A stretch of 64,000 bases of DNA. Origin: Sodiomyces alkalinus F11. Its lineage: Eukaryota > Ascomycota > Sordariomycetes > Glomerellales > Plectosphaerellaceae. Below, piece by piece: positions 1 to 10,729 of this stretch (its first letter is position 1; every line of letters starts with the position of its first letter). The notes under the pieces are model-generated. The model did no database searches. It saw only the letters and a program-made list of their open reading frames with translations, and was not told where the DNA came from. The position numbers and the translations under genes are program-made. The stretch spans positions 7,296 through 71,295 of the forward strand of contig NW_021167089.1 in assembly GCF_003711515.1 (NCBI RefSeq). The letters are read 5' to 3'.

Positions 1-77
1 TTGAAAGATACCTTAGCCGGTGCTCAACACGGAAAAAAAAAAAAAAAAAAAAAAAAAAAAGGAAAGACCGTGTCATG

Positions 78-353
78 TCAAGAACTGACCCCATACTCGC
101 AAAGGAAGGTGCCGCAAGTCCGACAAAACTCGCGCACCACACCGTTATCCTGCGTGTATTGCCTCGGCACGCCCTTGGTGTAGGAGTACGACTCGACCGG
201 CACCTTGGTGGTGAGCCCGTGGTCGGTGCCGAAGGCGCGTTTGCAGCTCGAGCAGTGGCAGAGCGACGTCCGCGCTTCGTCGGCCGAGCCGAGCGATACG
301 GTGTACTGCACTTCGTCGCACGCGCAACGGCCTTTCATCAGTGGCATCGGCAT
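78..353 (-). CDS. GFA/CENP-V domain protein, 5' part (runs off left edge)
   Basis: This exon encodes the zinc-binding start of a glutathione-dependent formaldehyde-activating (GFA)/CENP-V fold protein. Visible motifs are CACDEVQY, CHCSSCKRAFG and FCRTCGTFL, the usual spaced cysteine pairs that bind zinc. I chose the ATG at 353 because it sits a few residues before the first cysteine motif, as in family members; an upstream in-frame ATG at 497 would add a low-complexity leader. The frame stops at 78, before the rest of the domain, just after a possible donor (GTATGG or GTCAGT). A poly-T tract on this strand follows, so I infer an intron with the remaining exon beyond base 1. The substrate is unknown; many fungal members are uncharacterised. 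Confidence 0.7.
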   Translation of the reverse strand: MPMPLMKGRCACDEVQYTVSLGSADEARTSLCHCSSCKRAFGTDHGLTTKVPVESYSYTKGVPRQYTQDNGVVREFCRTCGTFLCEYGVSS

Positions 354-725
354 CGTTCCGTGGGAGGAAGAAGATATTTGGGCCTGTTGCCAAGTCGTCG
401 CGGTGGTGGCACCGGTGAGATGCTGGAGACGTCTAGGGCCAGCGAGGCTGGGTGCTGGCAAAAATGACCGGTAGGTTGCCCGATGATATACCTTCATACC
501 ATGGACCTCGTGATTTCTACATGTACAAACGGGAAGGCCGTTGGAACCGTTCGGTGGTGTCGTAGAATCGTATGGTGTTTGTTGTGTTACTGTGTACCTT
601 ATGTATGCGTGGGCAGCTGCATGTGGTGACGATGGGAGAGGAGGGGAGGCGGCCCGGGAGGGTTCCCGAAAGGGATGAGGGATGATGACTTGGCTCTGAC
701 GTCAATCATGCCCTCCCATCATCCA
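354..725. other. Intergenic, nothing recognised
   Basis: This stretch is the upstream region of the GFA-like gene and the 3' flank of the next minus-strand gene. I see no conserved coding frame or RNA gene. Confidence 0.5.
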
Positions 726-1610
726 TCACCATCTTCCACCCCTTCGCCATGTCGACGGGACACAGACCGCAGGAAGTCTTAGGTCAGATCTCAGAAACTC
801 GACAAAGGCCGTCTCGATGCAAAGCGACAAGGCGGCGTGTACGATAGCCTCCGTCGTCTCTGCAGCGACAGAGGTGGGCCGTACATCGGCCACCACCTCG
901 AGCATTCCGAGTCCCTTGGACTTGTTGTGGAACCCGGCCAAATCGCGGATCCAAGAGACGCTGTCGTGCTTGATGTGACACAGGAGGCGGAAGTCGGAGA
1001 CTTCCAGGGGTCGCGGTGGCTCTGGCTTCCATGACGGCACAGACTCCCGGTGAGAATCAAGGGCGGGCGGCGGCGGGAGGTCTCCTTCGACGGTGATGCG
1101 TAGATGCCTGAGATTCGGGAGGTCGTCCTGGAGGTGCCGGCACATATGGGACCAGTCGATCGGATCACTGCCGCTGCCGGGCCAGCGGACGGCGCTCTGC
1201 TTGCGCACAGCGATGGAACGGACCAGTTCACGAGTGGGTGGCGTCAGGTCGCCGAGAAACGGATCAACGGCTTCGATGTCCGTGTCGAAGCTGAAAGTGT
1301 GCCGGCCGTACAGGAACCACGAGGCTTCGGAGTGGAGGAGACGGTTTGTGGCCATGAAGGCCGTGTGCATCTCGGCGTTGCACGCGAGGGCGTAGGTCAT
1401 GTAATAGCATCGTCTGCGGAGGGAGGGCTCAATGATACGGTAGGAGGAGCGTCGTTTTTTGGACCGTGCTATTTGTTGCCCCTGTCCTAGAGGCAGATGA
1501 CGTATTTCGAGATTCCGGTTGCCGCAGTCATCGAGTAGGTATTCGTAAATGAGCATGCGAATATCGAGCGGAATGCGCAACAGCGGCGGCAATGGGGACT
1601 TTTCCGCCAT
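726..1610 (-). CDS. Fungal F-box-like protein of unknown function
   Basis: A single uninterrupted frame encodes 294 aa. The N-terminus carries a hydrophobic motif, LLRIPLDIRMLIYEYLL at residues 10-26. This is typical of the large fungus-specific families with an F-box-like start (annotated as 2EXR or DUF7730-type). Further on, NRLLHSEASWFLYGRHTFSF (residues 89-108) is the other block usually conserved in these families: a 'hosteaa.lly....f.f' pattern. The rest is poorly conserved and no catalytic motif is seen. By analogy it may be a substrate adaptor, but no function can be assigned. Confidence 0.7.
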   Translation of the reverse strand: MAEKSPLPPLLRIPLDIRMLIYEYLLDDCGNRNLEIRHLPLGQGQQIARSKKRRSSYRIIEPSLRRRCYYMTYALACNAEMHTAFMATNRLLHSEASWFLYGRHTFSFDTDIEAVDPFLGDLTPPTRELVRSIAVRKQSAVRWPGSGSDPIDWSHMCRHLQDDLPNLRHLRITVEGDLPPPPALDSHRESVPSWKPEPPRPLEVSDFRLLCHIKHDSVSWIRDLAGFHNKSKGLGMLEVVADVRPTSVAAETTEAIVHAALSLCIETAFVEFLRSDLRLPAVCVPSTWRRGGRW

Positions 1611-2530
1611 GTTCGATGTTAGGCTGTAATGGTGAGTCCTTGGGGAGATGGAGAGAGAACAAAGTAAAGGAAAAAAAAACCCCAGTGGTCACTCATGCAG
1701 TGGACAAGACGCAGCTACCATTGAACCCCGTTCCCCCGTTCCAATATGCCCTTACGGATCGACACTTAGAGAGTAGATCGATGGTACGGAGCACGTGTAG
1801 TTGCCCCCCTTGGCTCACTCACCCAAGACTGCCATGGATTAACAACCAAAGAGTTCCAGGCAACTAGGACGTATCATCCCCAGGCAAATCGAAATAATCT
1901 CCATTCTCCCTTCATAACCCTCTTATGCTCTGGAAGCGTGGTACTGCTGGTAAGATGTCAGTTCACAGAGCCCAATGTCGCATCGTAGGAGTACGGAGAA
2001 ATTAGTACCTAATTAGTAAGGTACCTTGCTCTCGTGACTGCACGGGGTATCGGTGTACATCCCTTAGTCAGACGCACACAGTATCACCACGTGACTTCAA
2101 TCGGGCCAATCAAACGTCATCCCCCGACTTGCGGCGTGGGGAGAGCACGCACCCCCCGTCTCCATGCGTCTCCATCCATCTCCATCAAAGCAACAAGCAG
2201 GCAAAGCCCCACACCTTCCTACGTGATACCCTTGGTCCAGCCCTTCCAACACCATCCATCGCCATCCTCGAGCTTACCCAGACCCGTTCGCAACGCCTAG
2301 CCAGGCACTTTTCATCTGAGAGTTGCTTACCTCCGAACCAATTGCCCCTCTGACCTATTTCCGGGGCCGTCCCCCGTTCTCCATGCCCGTTTGCTTGATT
2401 ACTGCTTCCTCCCCTCTACCTCTACCTCTACCTCTGCCTCTACCTCTACCGCCAACCTGAGCTTCCCGCAGCAACCACTTCCCCCCCTCCTCCCTAGAAC
2501 GCCCAGCTGGCCTCTCGACGCGTCACGGCC
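1611..2530. other. Divergent intergenic region upstream of VPS35
   Basis: The region lies between two divergently transcribed genes. Just before the VPS35 start it contains a CTCTAC hexanucleotide run (about 2410-2450) and long pyrimidine-rich stretches, common in fungal promoters and 5' leaders. No further gene is supported. Confidence 0.5.
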
Positions 2531-5500
2531 ATGTCTGCGACACCCGCGCCGCCGGAGGACCAGGCCCGTCTGCTGGAAGATGCGCTGATTGCCGTCCGCC
2601 AGCAGACGGCTCTCATGCGGCGATGTCTCGACACCCCGGGTAAACTGATGGATGCTCTGAAGTGCTGGTGCGTCGTCCCCTTCTTCCCGTGACACTGAAT
2701 TCTTCAACGCACACTGCAAAAACCCCATACAGTTCCCGTGTCTGTGTCTGCTGTGCTTTCTTAGAACCCAATCCCTCCATAAGCTGACCCGTATTCTCGC
2801 GACTTTCCACAGCTCTACACTCGTCTCCGAGCTCCGCACCAGCAGCCTTGGCCCGAAACAATACTACGAGCTCTACATGGCGGTGTTCGATGCCCTACGC
2901 TACCTCTCCGTCCACCTCCGCGAGAATCACCCGGTAAACCACCTAGCAGACCTCTACGAACTCGTCCAATATGCCGGAAACATCATCCCTCGTCTCTATC
3001 TCATGATCACCGTCGGCACCGCCTACATGTCCATCGAAGATGCCCCGGTGAAGGAACTCATGAAGGATATGATGGACATGAGCCGCGGCGTCCAGCATCC
3101 CGTTCGTGGCCTCTTTCTCCGATATTACCTATCCGGCCAGGCCAGGGACTACCTACCCACCGGCGACGGCGACGGTCCCGAGGGCAACCTGTCCGACTCG
3201 ATCAACTTCATCCTCACCAACTTCGTCGAGATGAACAAGCTCTGGGTGCGCCTGCAACACCAAGGCCACTCCCGCGAGAGAGAGCAGAGGATCAAGGAGC
3301 GGAAGGAGCTCCAGCTCCTCGTGGGCAGCAACATCGTCCGCCTCAGCCAGCTCGTCGACCTCGAGACCTACAAGACCAGCATCCTCGGCCCGCTCCTCGA
3401 GCAGGTCGTGCAGTGCCGCGATGTGCTCGCGCAGGAGTACCTGCTCGAGGTCATCACCCAGGTGTTCCCCGACGAGTTCCATCTCCACACGCTCGACCAG
3501 TTCCTCGGCGCTGTGTCGCGCCTGAACCCCCACGTCAACGTGAAGGCCATCGTCATCGGCCTGATGGATAGGCTGTCGGACTATGCCGAGAGGGAAGCTG
3601 CCAACAATGGCGCCGACGAGGACAGGGAAAGAATCGAGAGGGAGGCCTTGGCCAAGCTGCTCGAGCAGGTCAAGCTCAAGGCAGAAGAAGCATCCGAGCA
3701 ACCTGCCCCCGAGCCGCCGACGGACGACGACGCCCAAGCGGATGATACCAGCGACCCGCACCCGTCCGGTGCCAACGGCGAAGGACACCAACACCACCCC
3801 GGCGAGGACAAGGACGGGCGCAGAGGTGAGGAGGATCAGGTCACACAATCAGGGCAATCGGCGACGGCTGGCGAGTCCGACGACGCATCAAAGGCACAGC
3901 CCGACACGACTACTACGGCGAATGGGTCCGAGTCTGCCGCGACCGAGGAGAAAAAGGAAGAGAAGACGGCACAGAAGGGCATCCCGCAAGACGTCCAGCT
4001 CTACGAGATCTTCTTCAGCCAGGTCAAAAACCTGGTCGAAGTGCAACACCTTCCCGTGCCAGACACCATGGCCTTGCTGCATTCCCTGACCAACTTGGCC
4101 CTCAACATCTACCCCGACCGGCTCGACTTTGTCAACCAGATCCTCGAGTACGCCGCCTCCAAGGTCCGGGACAACGCCAACAACGCCGACCTCCACTCGC
4201 CCGCGTCGCAGCAGAGCCTGCTGGCCCTCCTCCAAGCCCCCGTCAAGCGCTATGTCTCGCTCTTCACCGCCCTCTCCCTCCCCGCCTACGTCCCGCTCTT
4301 CCAGTCCCAGCCCTACCCGACCCGCCGGGCCGTTGCCGGCGAGGTGGCGCGGAACCTCCTGCGAAACCGGACGAGGATATCGACGCCGACGCAGCTCGAG
4401 AACGTGCTCGAGGTTCTCAAGGTCCTCATCCGGGAGGGCTCCCAACCACCGACCAACTACCCCGGCGTCACGCAGCGGAGGCCCATCGAGACGGACGAGA
4501 CCATCGAAGAGCAAGGCTGGCTGGCGCGGATCATTCACCTCATCGACGGCAAGGACAACGACACGCAGCTCAAACTGCTCCAGATGACGCGCAAGGCCTA
4601 CTCGGAGGGCAACGAGCGGATCCGCACGACCACGTCGCCCCTCGTCACGGCGTGCATGAAGCTGGCGCGGCGCTTCAAGGCGCGAGAACACTACGAGGAC
4701 AACTGGGAAACCCAGAGCAACGCGCTGTACAAGTTCATGCACTCGGCCATCAGCGCGCTCTACGCCCGTGTCGGCGGGCCCGGCGCCGCCGACCTGGCCC
4801 TCCGGCTCTTCTGCGCCTCCGGGCAGACGGCGGACCAGACGGGGTTCGAGGAGGTGGCGTACGAGTTTTTCGCCCAGGCCTTCACCGTGTACGAGGAGTC
4901 CGTGTCGGATTCCAAGGCGCAGTTCCAGGCCGTCTGCGTCATCGCTTCGGCGCTCCACCAGACGCGCCACTTTGGCAAGGAGAATTACGACACTCTCATC
5001 ACCAAGTGCGCGCAGCACGGGAGCAAGCTGTTGAGGAAGCCGGATCAGTGTCGCGCTGTCTACCTCGCGAGCCATTTGTGGTGGGCGATGCCTCTTGCTG
5101 CTAATGGGGAGACTGAAGAGACGGAGGTGCGTTTCCTTTTTTTCTTCCTTTTTTTCCCTTCCCCCCCCCCTTTTTTTGGTCCCTTTCTTCTTGTTTTTCC
5201 CTCATCAATCACAGCATGCTCACCACATCTCCTTCTAGCTCTACCGCGATGGAAAGCGCGTTCTCGAGTGTCTCCAGCGAGCCCTCCGTGTAGCCGACTC
5301 GTGCATGGAGACGGCGGCGTCCATTGAGCTCTTTGTCGAGATTCTGGACCGCTACGTATACTATTTTGACCAGCAGAACGAGGCTGTGAGTCCCTTTTTT
5401 TCTTCTTCTTTTTTTCTTCCTTCTTTCAGTAAGCTTCTTACGCAGACGGCTAACCAGTGGAAAAAGGTCACGACGAAATACCTCAACGGCCTCATCGAGC

Positions 5501-5631
5501 TCATCCACTCCAACCTGGCCGGTAATCAGCAGGACTCGGCGTCGGTCGAGAATAGCAAGCGCCATTTCCACTCGACGCTCGAGAACATTCGGAGTCGGCA
5601 GTACGAAGGCGTCGTGCTTTACCCTAAATAG
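2531..5631 (+). CDS. VPS35: Retromer subunit Vps35
   Basis: Vps35 is the scaffold of the retromer coat that recycles cargo from endosomes to the Golgi. Predicted exons are 2531-2667, 2813-5126, 5239-5385 and 5467-5631, giving 920 aa. The start at 2531 reads MSATPAPPEDQARLLEDAL, matching the family N-terminus; the first intron interrupts the conserved MDALK segment. The PRLYL motif required for Vps26 binding is at residues 105-109, within ELVQYAGNIIPRLYLMITVG, and GVQHPVRGLFLRYYL follows. The C-terminal exons encode the last helical repeats (LYRDGKRVLECLQRAL, KRHFHSTLENI). A hydrophilic insertion rich in Asp, Glu, Ser and Thr (about residues 295-410) interrupts the helical solenoid, common in filamentous fungi. 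Introns 1 and 2 use GTGCGT donors; intron 3 is a multiple of three and could be read through. Confidence 0.95.
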
Positions 5632-6551
5632 AGCGTCCGGCCTGTCATGCGTGAGCACCAGCATCATGTGGCTGGTGCCGTGAGAGGTTGAGAATGATGC
5701 TGTGAGTGAAGGGGACTTTGATTTGGGACGACGACCGCATTTGCAGACCTACAGACAGAGGCAGAGACCGAACGAGAGAGGAAGAGAGAGAGGACGTTAG
5801 GAGGAGGAGATATCCGTCCTTAATTCACTTGTCCCTAGATTTTGTTTTATTGTTTTCTTCTTTTCTTTTTCTTCTGTTCCGTCACCCGACGACACGGGGC
5901 AGGGACAGCCAGGGCAAAGGTTGATCGATGCCCAGCGCATCGCATTGTAAACTCATGTACAGACTTTATGCAGCTGATTCCTAGTAAAGCGACCGATTTT
6001 TATTTACCTCTTCTTGAATCGCGACGTGAGGACACTGCAGCCGGACTATCAGACGAGGTTGTGAGTTGCATGAATCAAGTCGAGAATCGAACAAAAGAAA
6101 TAAAAGGAAGAAATATACATGAGGTTTCTAAAACTCCGTTGCAATGCCTCGCGAATGGAGATTCAGAGAAAGAGAGGCCGCGTATCCATCGCAAAATCGC
6201 CTCCAGTCATATTTGGTTTCTCCGAGTTCGGGGCATGGCCTTATAAGACCTTGACTTTCTCTTCCTCCCTCGCTGTTCATGGTAGGGCAAGGACGCCAGT
6301 ACACGCGAGAGAGGTAATAGCCTGGTGTCCCCGTGAATAATGGAATGTCAAGGGAAGAGAAAAACCCCGGAGAGGATATATAAAAAAGAGAATTTTAAAA
6401 GGAAAATAAAAAGAATGCCGGTCGAGTATACCGGTCGACGTAGTATCATGCTCGCTCATCAGCGCATGTAATTGCATCCTCTTCTCGACGTACAATCCCT
6501 CATCATGTCTCCCCCTCCCTTGTTGCCTGGCCTTCACGGCTGGAGCGGCGC
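5632..6551. other. Convergent 3' region
   Basis: This is the shared downstream region of VPS35 (plus) and the transferrin-receptor-like gene (minus). It contains T-rich and A-rich tracts compatible with 3' untranslated regions. No conserved open frame is seen. Confidence 0.5.
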
Positions 6552-9415
6552 TCATATGTCCTCAGTGTCGATGAGCACTCTCGCCGCATCCCGGAGAAGG
6601 CTGGCAGTCTTGAGAACGATCTTGTTCGCAAGATCCCAGTCGCCTCCCTCAATGGCGTCGCGGATGGCGGGGAAGGTGGTGTTGTAGCCCGCCCATTCTC
6701 GGGGGCCGAAGACGACGTGTTTGAACTGTGTGCGGTTGGGGATCTAAGAAAAGAAAAGAAAAGAAAAGAATTAGCAAATCTTGCGAAAGAACGGGCAGCG
6801 TCGGGCGTGAGAGGGAGAGGGAGGGGGAGAGGGAGAGAAAGGATTACCCCGCCATCCTTTTCCAAATCCAACAAGGCCGTCTCGAAAAGCGCCATCCTAT
6901 CGTTGTAGTTGAGGCGCTGGCTGTTCAAGGAGGCCGACTCCCACCCGCCGCTGGATATGACCATGCTGTCCCAGGCGTGCTCCCAGGTCGAGTAGGTCTT
7001 GGCCGCCGACTTGATCTCGTGGACCGCAATGCTCAGCTGGTCGAGCGCGAACTTCTCCTCCCCGCCCGCGTCCTCGGCCGTGGCCTTGACCTTGCCCTTC
7101 GCCCAGGCGACGAGGTCCTCGACCCAGCCGTCGAGGCGGTCGGCGTACCCGACCAGGTCGAAGGGCAGGATCGGCCGGTCGGCCAGCTCAAGCACCAGCA
7201 GGGCGACGACCTCGGCCATGAGGCCGTGGTAGACGAAGGACGGGTCGCCGACGCGCTTGGCCCAGTCGTAGGTGTCGTAGTTGGAGTGGCCCGGGTAGCG
7301 CGGCGGGCCGCGGAAGCTGAGGTCGATGGAACTCGTGCCGGCCATGTCCTGGAAGGCGGCGAAGTCCCCCGCCGCGGCCGGGGTTTCGACTTGGCCCCGC
7401 CGCTCCTCCCAGAGGTGGCGCAGCGACTCGTTGCGGACCGGGTCGTGGACGCGGTCCAGGACGCGGTGCAGGGTCTGGCGGAAGACGGGCGAGCCGGCGG
7501 CGTGGAAGTGGGTGCCGGCGACGGCGGCCTCGAGGTTGACGTAGGCGTAGGCGTTGCGGCGCAGGGCGTCGAGGTTGGCTTCGACGAATTCGGTCGAGCC
7601 GACGAGGTTGTAGGCCCCGCCGTCCCACGACATGAACTCGATGGACCGCAGGGGTCGCCAGCCCTTGCCGAGGAGGATGCCGAGGATGCGGGCCACCTCG
7701 AGCATGACGGCGGTGCCGCTGTGGGGGTCGGTGGCGCCGAAGCCCCAGGCGTCGCGCTGGTTGCCGACGATGACGGACTTTTCCGTCTGCTCCACGCCTT
7801 CGATCTTCCCGTAGACGTTCCAGATGGGCTGCTTTTCCACCTCGTCCTGCTCGTTCTTGAGGCGGACGACGGGCGAGGACGAGGACCCGGCGTCGCCGGT
7901 CCACCACTCCGAGACGTCGGGGACGCCGCCCTTCCACGCATCGGGGACCTTCTTGCCGTGGCCCTTGAGGTGCTTCAGGAGAACTTGCGCATCGCCCCAG
8001 GACAGGGGCAGACTCGGGATGTGGTTCAGACCGGGGGACTGGTCGACCTTCATGCGCGGCAGACCGTCCTTGCTTTCCCAGCCGGGGGTCAAGACGTCGC
8101 CGAGGACCCAGTTTGTCAGGCTGACCGAGTTCCGCTGCACGCCGTCCTTGGGCATGTATCGGCCATCGGGGGCCACGTCGTCCAGGTCGGAGCCTTCGTC
8201 GAGCGGATCGCTGTAGATGAGGCAGCCCGCGAAGCCGGCCAGCTCGGCGGCCCTGACCTTGAGCGCCGGGTCGGTCTGGGAGCCGTAGTGCCGCACCAGG
8301 GCGATGGCGCCCTCCGTCTTGATGCCCCTCTCCTTGAGCTCTTGGAAATCCTGCCGCGATCCGTAGTTGGCGTAGACCAACGGGCCCTTGACGTCGCCCG
8401 CCTTGGAATGACCGTGGAAAGCGTATGTCTGTCGACCGGCGACTTGCTCCGCCCTCGCGTGCTCTTCCAGCTTGGCCGTCCAGGAAGCCTTCCCGTCTTT
8501 GTCGAGGATCTGGACGGCGCGTCCGTCCTTTTTGGGGTAGTTCAGGTACACGTAGTACTCGTCGACGTGCACGGTGTCCAGCCCGGTCCTGGTCAGCATG
8601 TGTTCCATGTCCGAGGCCAGGGAATAATCGCCCTCGGTACCGGCGAGGTGGGCGTAGCTGGTGAAGTGCTTGACGGTGGTGGCCATGCTCGCCGGGTCGA
8701 CGTGACCTTGCACCCACGACCGCACGTCCTCGGGATCGAATCGGAAACCGGTGCCCATCCGCCTCGCCATTCTCGAAAAGACATCGCTGACGAAGACGAG
8801 GTAGAGGAAGGACAGGATGACGAAGACGGCGAAGATGCGGACCAGTAGGAGGATCACCTGCTTGCGGGACGCGCCCTGGAACCTGGGCCAGGGGAACCGC
8901 CACCGCCGCGATGTGTTGTTTTCTGTGCTACTCTCGTTCCCTTGGGTCGAGCTCGGGGTCGTCGTCGTCGTCGTCGTCGTAGGTGGTCCCGAGGGGAGCA
9001 CGATGGTCGGCCTCAGGCGAGGTAGGCGCCAGCGCCAGGACCATTTCCAGCGAGGCAGCGATAGCGAGAAGGGTATCCGTTTGCCCCATAACGACGTTCT
9101 CGAACCGTGGTCTGGCTCTCCTATGTCCAGCTCTTGCATCTCCCGCCGCACGTAAGCGGTCTCGTGGCCTCCGTCATCGTCGCTCTCGAAAAGGCCGTCT
9201 TCGTCGTCGCTCTCGACCGTGGGGGGGCGGTAGCCGTTCGGGCGGCGCGAGGAGGACGGCGCACCATGATTACGGGAGGTTAATAAGGATTGTGATTCGG
9301 TCTCGTGTGGTGATGGATCGTGGGCATCGGCGATGGCTTCTTCGTAGGTCGGGATGGGTGGCACGGCATCGTACCGATGATCGCGGTCGGTAGGCATGGC
9401 GAGACGGCTCGCCAA
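6552..9415 (-). CDS. Transferrin-receptor-like type II membrane protein, inactive M28 peptidase fold
   Basis: Two exons (9415-6848 and 6743-6552) encode about 919 aa. Order: cytoplasmic tail with an acidic stretch and a PY-like motif (PIPTYEEA, residues 21-28); transmembrane helix at 187-209; protease-associated domain around 345-410; M28 peptidase-like domain around 545-740; C-terminal transferrin-receptor dimerisation domain, completed by exon 2 (IPNRTQFKHVVF). The fold matches glutamate carboxypeptidase II, but the zinc site is largely lost. The usual ligand His is Gln in GNQRDAWGFG, the Glu-Glu pair is Gly-Gly in SWDGGAYNLVGS, and the later Asp and His positions are also replaced (YVNLEAA, SNYDTYDW). 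Only Asp563 of the ligand set remains. It most resembles yeast Tre1/Tre2, which act with Bsd2 in ubiquitin-dependent sorting of metal transporters; that role is inferred. The intron is 6744-6847. Confidence 0.88.
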
Positions 9416-10331
9416 GGTCTGTGGTCGTCGGGTGGAGGAAAAGCACAGATGTCAAGGGGCGACATTCATGAAATGACAAGACGTAGGTCGGGAATTGATA
9501 CTTAAAGAATGTAGAATCGCTTGCTGGGAGAGGGTAAAGGAAATAGGGGGGGAAAAAGATTAGGGAAAATCCTCAGAGGCAACAATGATTGTCGGAAGAA
9601 AATCTATAAGAGAACGGCAACAGAAGTACCCATCCAACCCGGTAAAGGTAAAGCAGACATTGACGAAGCGTCACAAAGCGGCCTGGGGTTCGTTTTCTTG
9701 GAGTTGGGGGGGGAATAATATGGAAGGAGCGAAATGAAGTCGAGGATCCCGCACAGATGCAGGATTCGATGTTGGATCTGGAGGTTGCGGAAGTTGCGTG
9801 TCCCTGGGGGTCCGCCCCACTTTGTCACTTTGTCCGGGGAAGAGCTTAGTCATGATTCTGATTAGTCATGTACCGGGTGGAGATTGCGGAGTTACTTCTC
9901 CAACCATCACCTCAAGTTCCCGACCGCTAGCTCGAAGGAGAAGTGTTTGAGAGCCAAGAAAGACTGGCAACTGCTCAAGGAGTGTTCCGAGATTTGGATG
10001 CCATGTTTCGCCTTGTCTACATTGTCTACATCGCTCAGGTATCGACATTGTCACACGTAGATTGTCGTTCTTGGTCATCGTTGGAGAGGTCATGTGACCT
10101 GTCACCTGCCCTCGGGCTAAGAAACTATGCGAATTGTCAGAACAATCGGGTCAAGGTACCGCGGAATTGTCCATGTCCCATTCTTCTAGACTTGAGGGTA
10201 CAAGTCTAGGGCGCTATTTATACTACGCTATGGGTGCGGAGTGGCCCGTGCCAAGTAGCGGAGGTCGCCGGCCATGTACGATGTGTCCTGCGGCTGTACC
10301 CAACGACCTCCTTGATGTAACCCTCCGTTAG

Positions 10332-10370
10332 GTGGAAGTCCAGCACGCCACAGCGTGCAACTCCTTCCAC
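10332..10370. repeat. Small imperfect hairpin next to the MITE
   Basis: An outer stem GTGGAAG/CTTCCAC encloses an inner stem GCACGC/GCGTGC with a CACA loop. It ends 7 nt before the MITE's target duplication. It may be chance or part of an older element. Confidence 0.4.
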
Positions 10371-10384
10371 TGCCTATTATGATA

Positions 10385-10520
10385 GGGCCTTACTAGGGAG
10401 CCAGTACAGATGACTATTTTGCCAGTAAAACGGTGGGGCCCGCCAATGCATATCATGCTTAGCGGGCCCCACCGTTTTACTGGCAAAATAGTCATCTGTA
10501 CTGGCTCCCTAGTAAGGCCC
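10385..10520. mobile_element. MITE with 59-bp perfect terminal inverted repeats
   Basis: Bases 10385-10443 and 10462-10520 are exact reverse complements, starting GGGCCTTACTAGG and separated by an 18-nt loop. The element is flanked by a perfect 8-bp direct repeat TTATGATA (10377-10384 and 10521-10528), the mark of a transposase-mediated insertion. An 8-bp duplication is typical of hAT-superfamily elements, so this is probably a non-autonomous hAT-type MITE; the superfamily call is an inference. The arms show no divergence, and no RIP-like mutation is seen, as expected for an element too short to trigger RIP. It sits about 210 bp upstream of the BTB gene start. Confidence 0.88.
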
Positions 10521-10729
10521 TTATGATACTATCACCAGTTAACCCTTAATTTTCCCCTCAATCAACAACCTTCCACCGACCACGTTATTCATCTCTATTC
10601 ATACAGCATCGCGTTTATAGGCCTTGTCGGCCTTGTCGTTTTTTATGCTTTCCTGAAAAGCCAACGGAGAAACCTCGTCACTCACACCCTCGGACCTCGT
10701 GGGGAAGCTTCGCTCTGCAGAGACGCCTG

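Larger units (their letters stand above)
9416..10729. other. Divergent intergenic region carrying a MITE
   Basis: This region separates the transferrin-receptor-like gene (minus) and the BTB gene (plus). It holds the 136-bp MITE at 10385-10520 and a small hairpin just upstream of it. Otherwise no gene is supported. Confidence 0.5.

Noticed and set aside
5127..5327. C-terminal extension of Vps35 rich in Phe and Pro
   Set aside because: It is read-through of a T-rich intron; splicing to 5239 restores the conserved Vps35 C-terminal helices.
6728..8848. Open frame of about 700 codons on the plus strand across the transferrin-receptor-like gene
   Set aside because: It is antisense to a convincing membrane-protein gene, lacks motifs and shows the same shadow composition.
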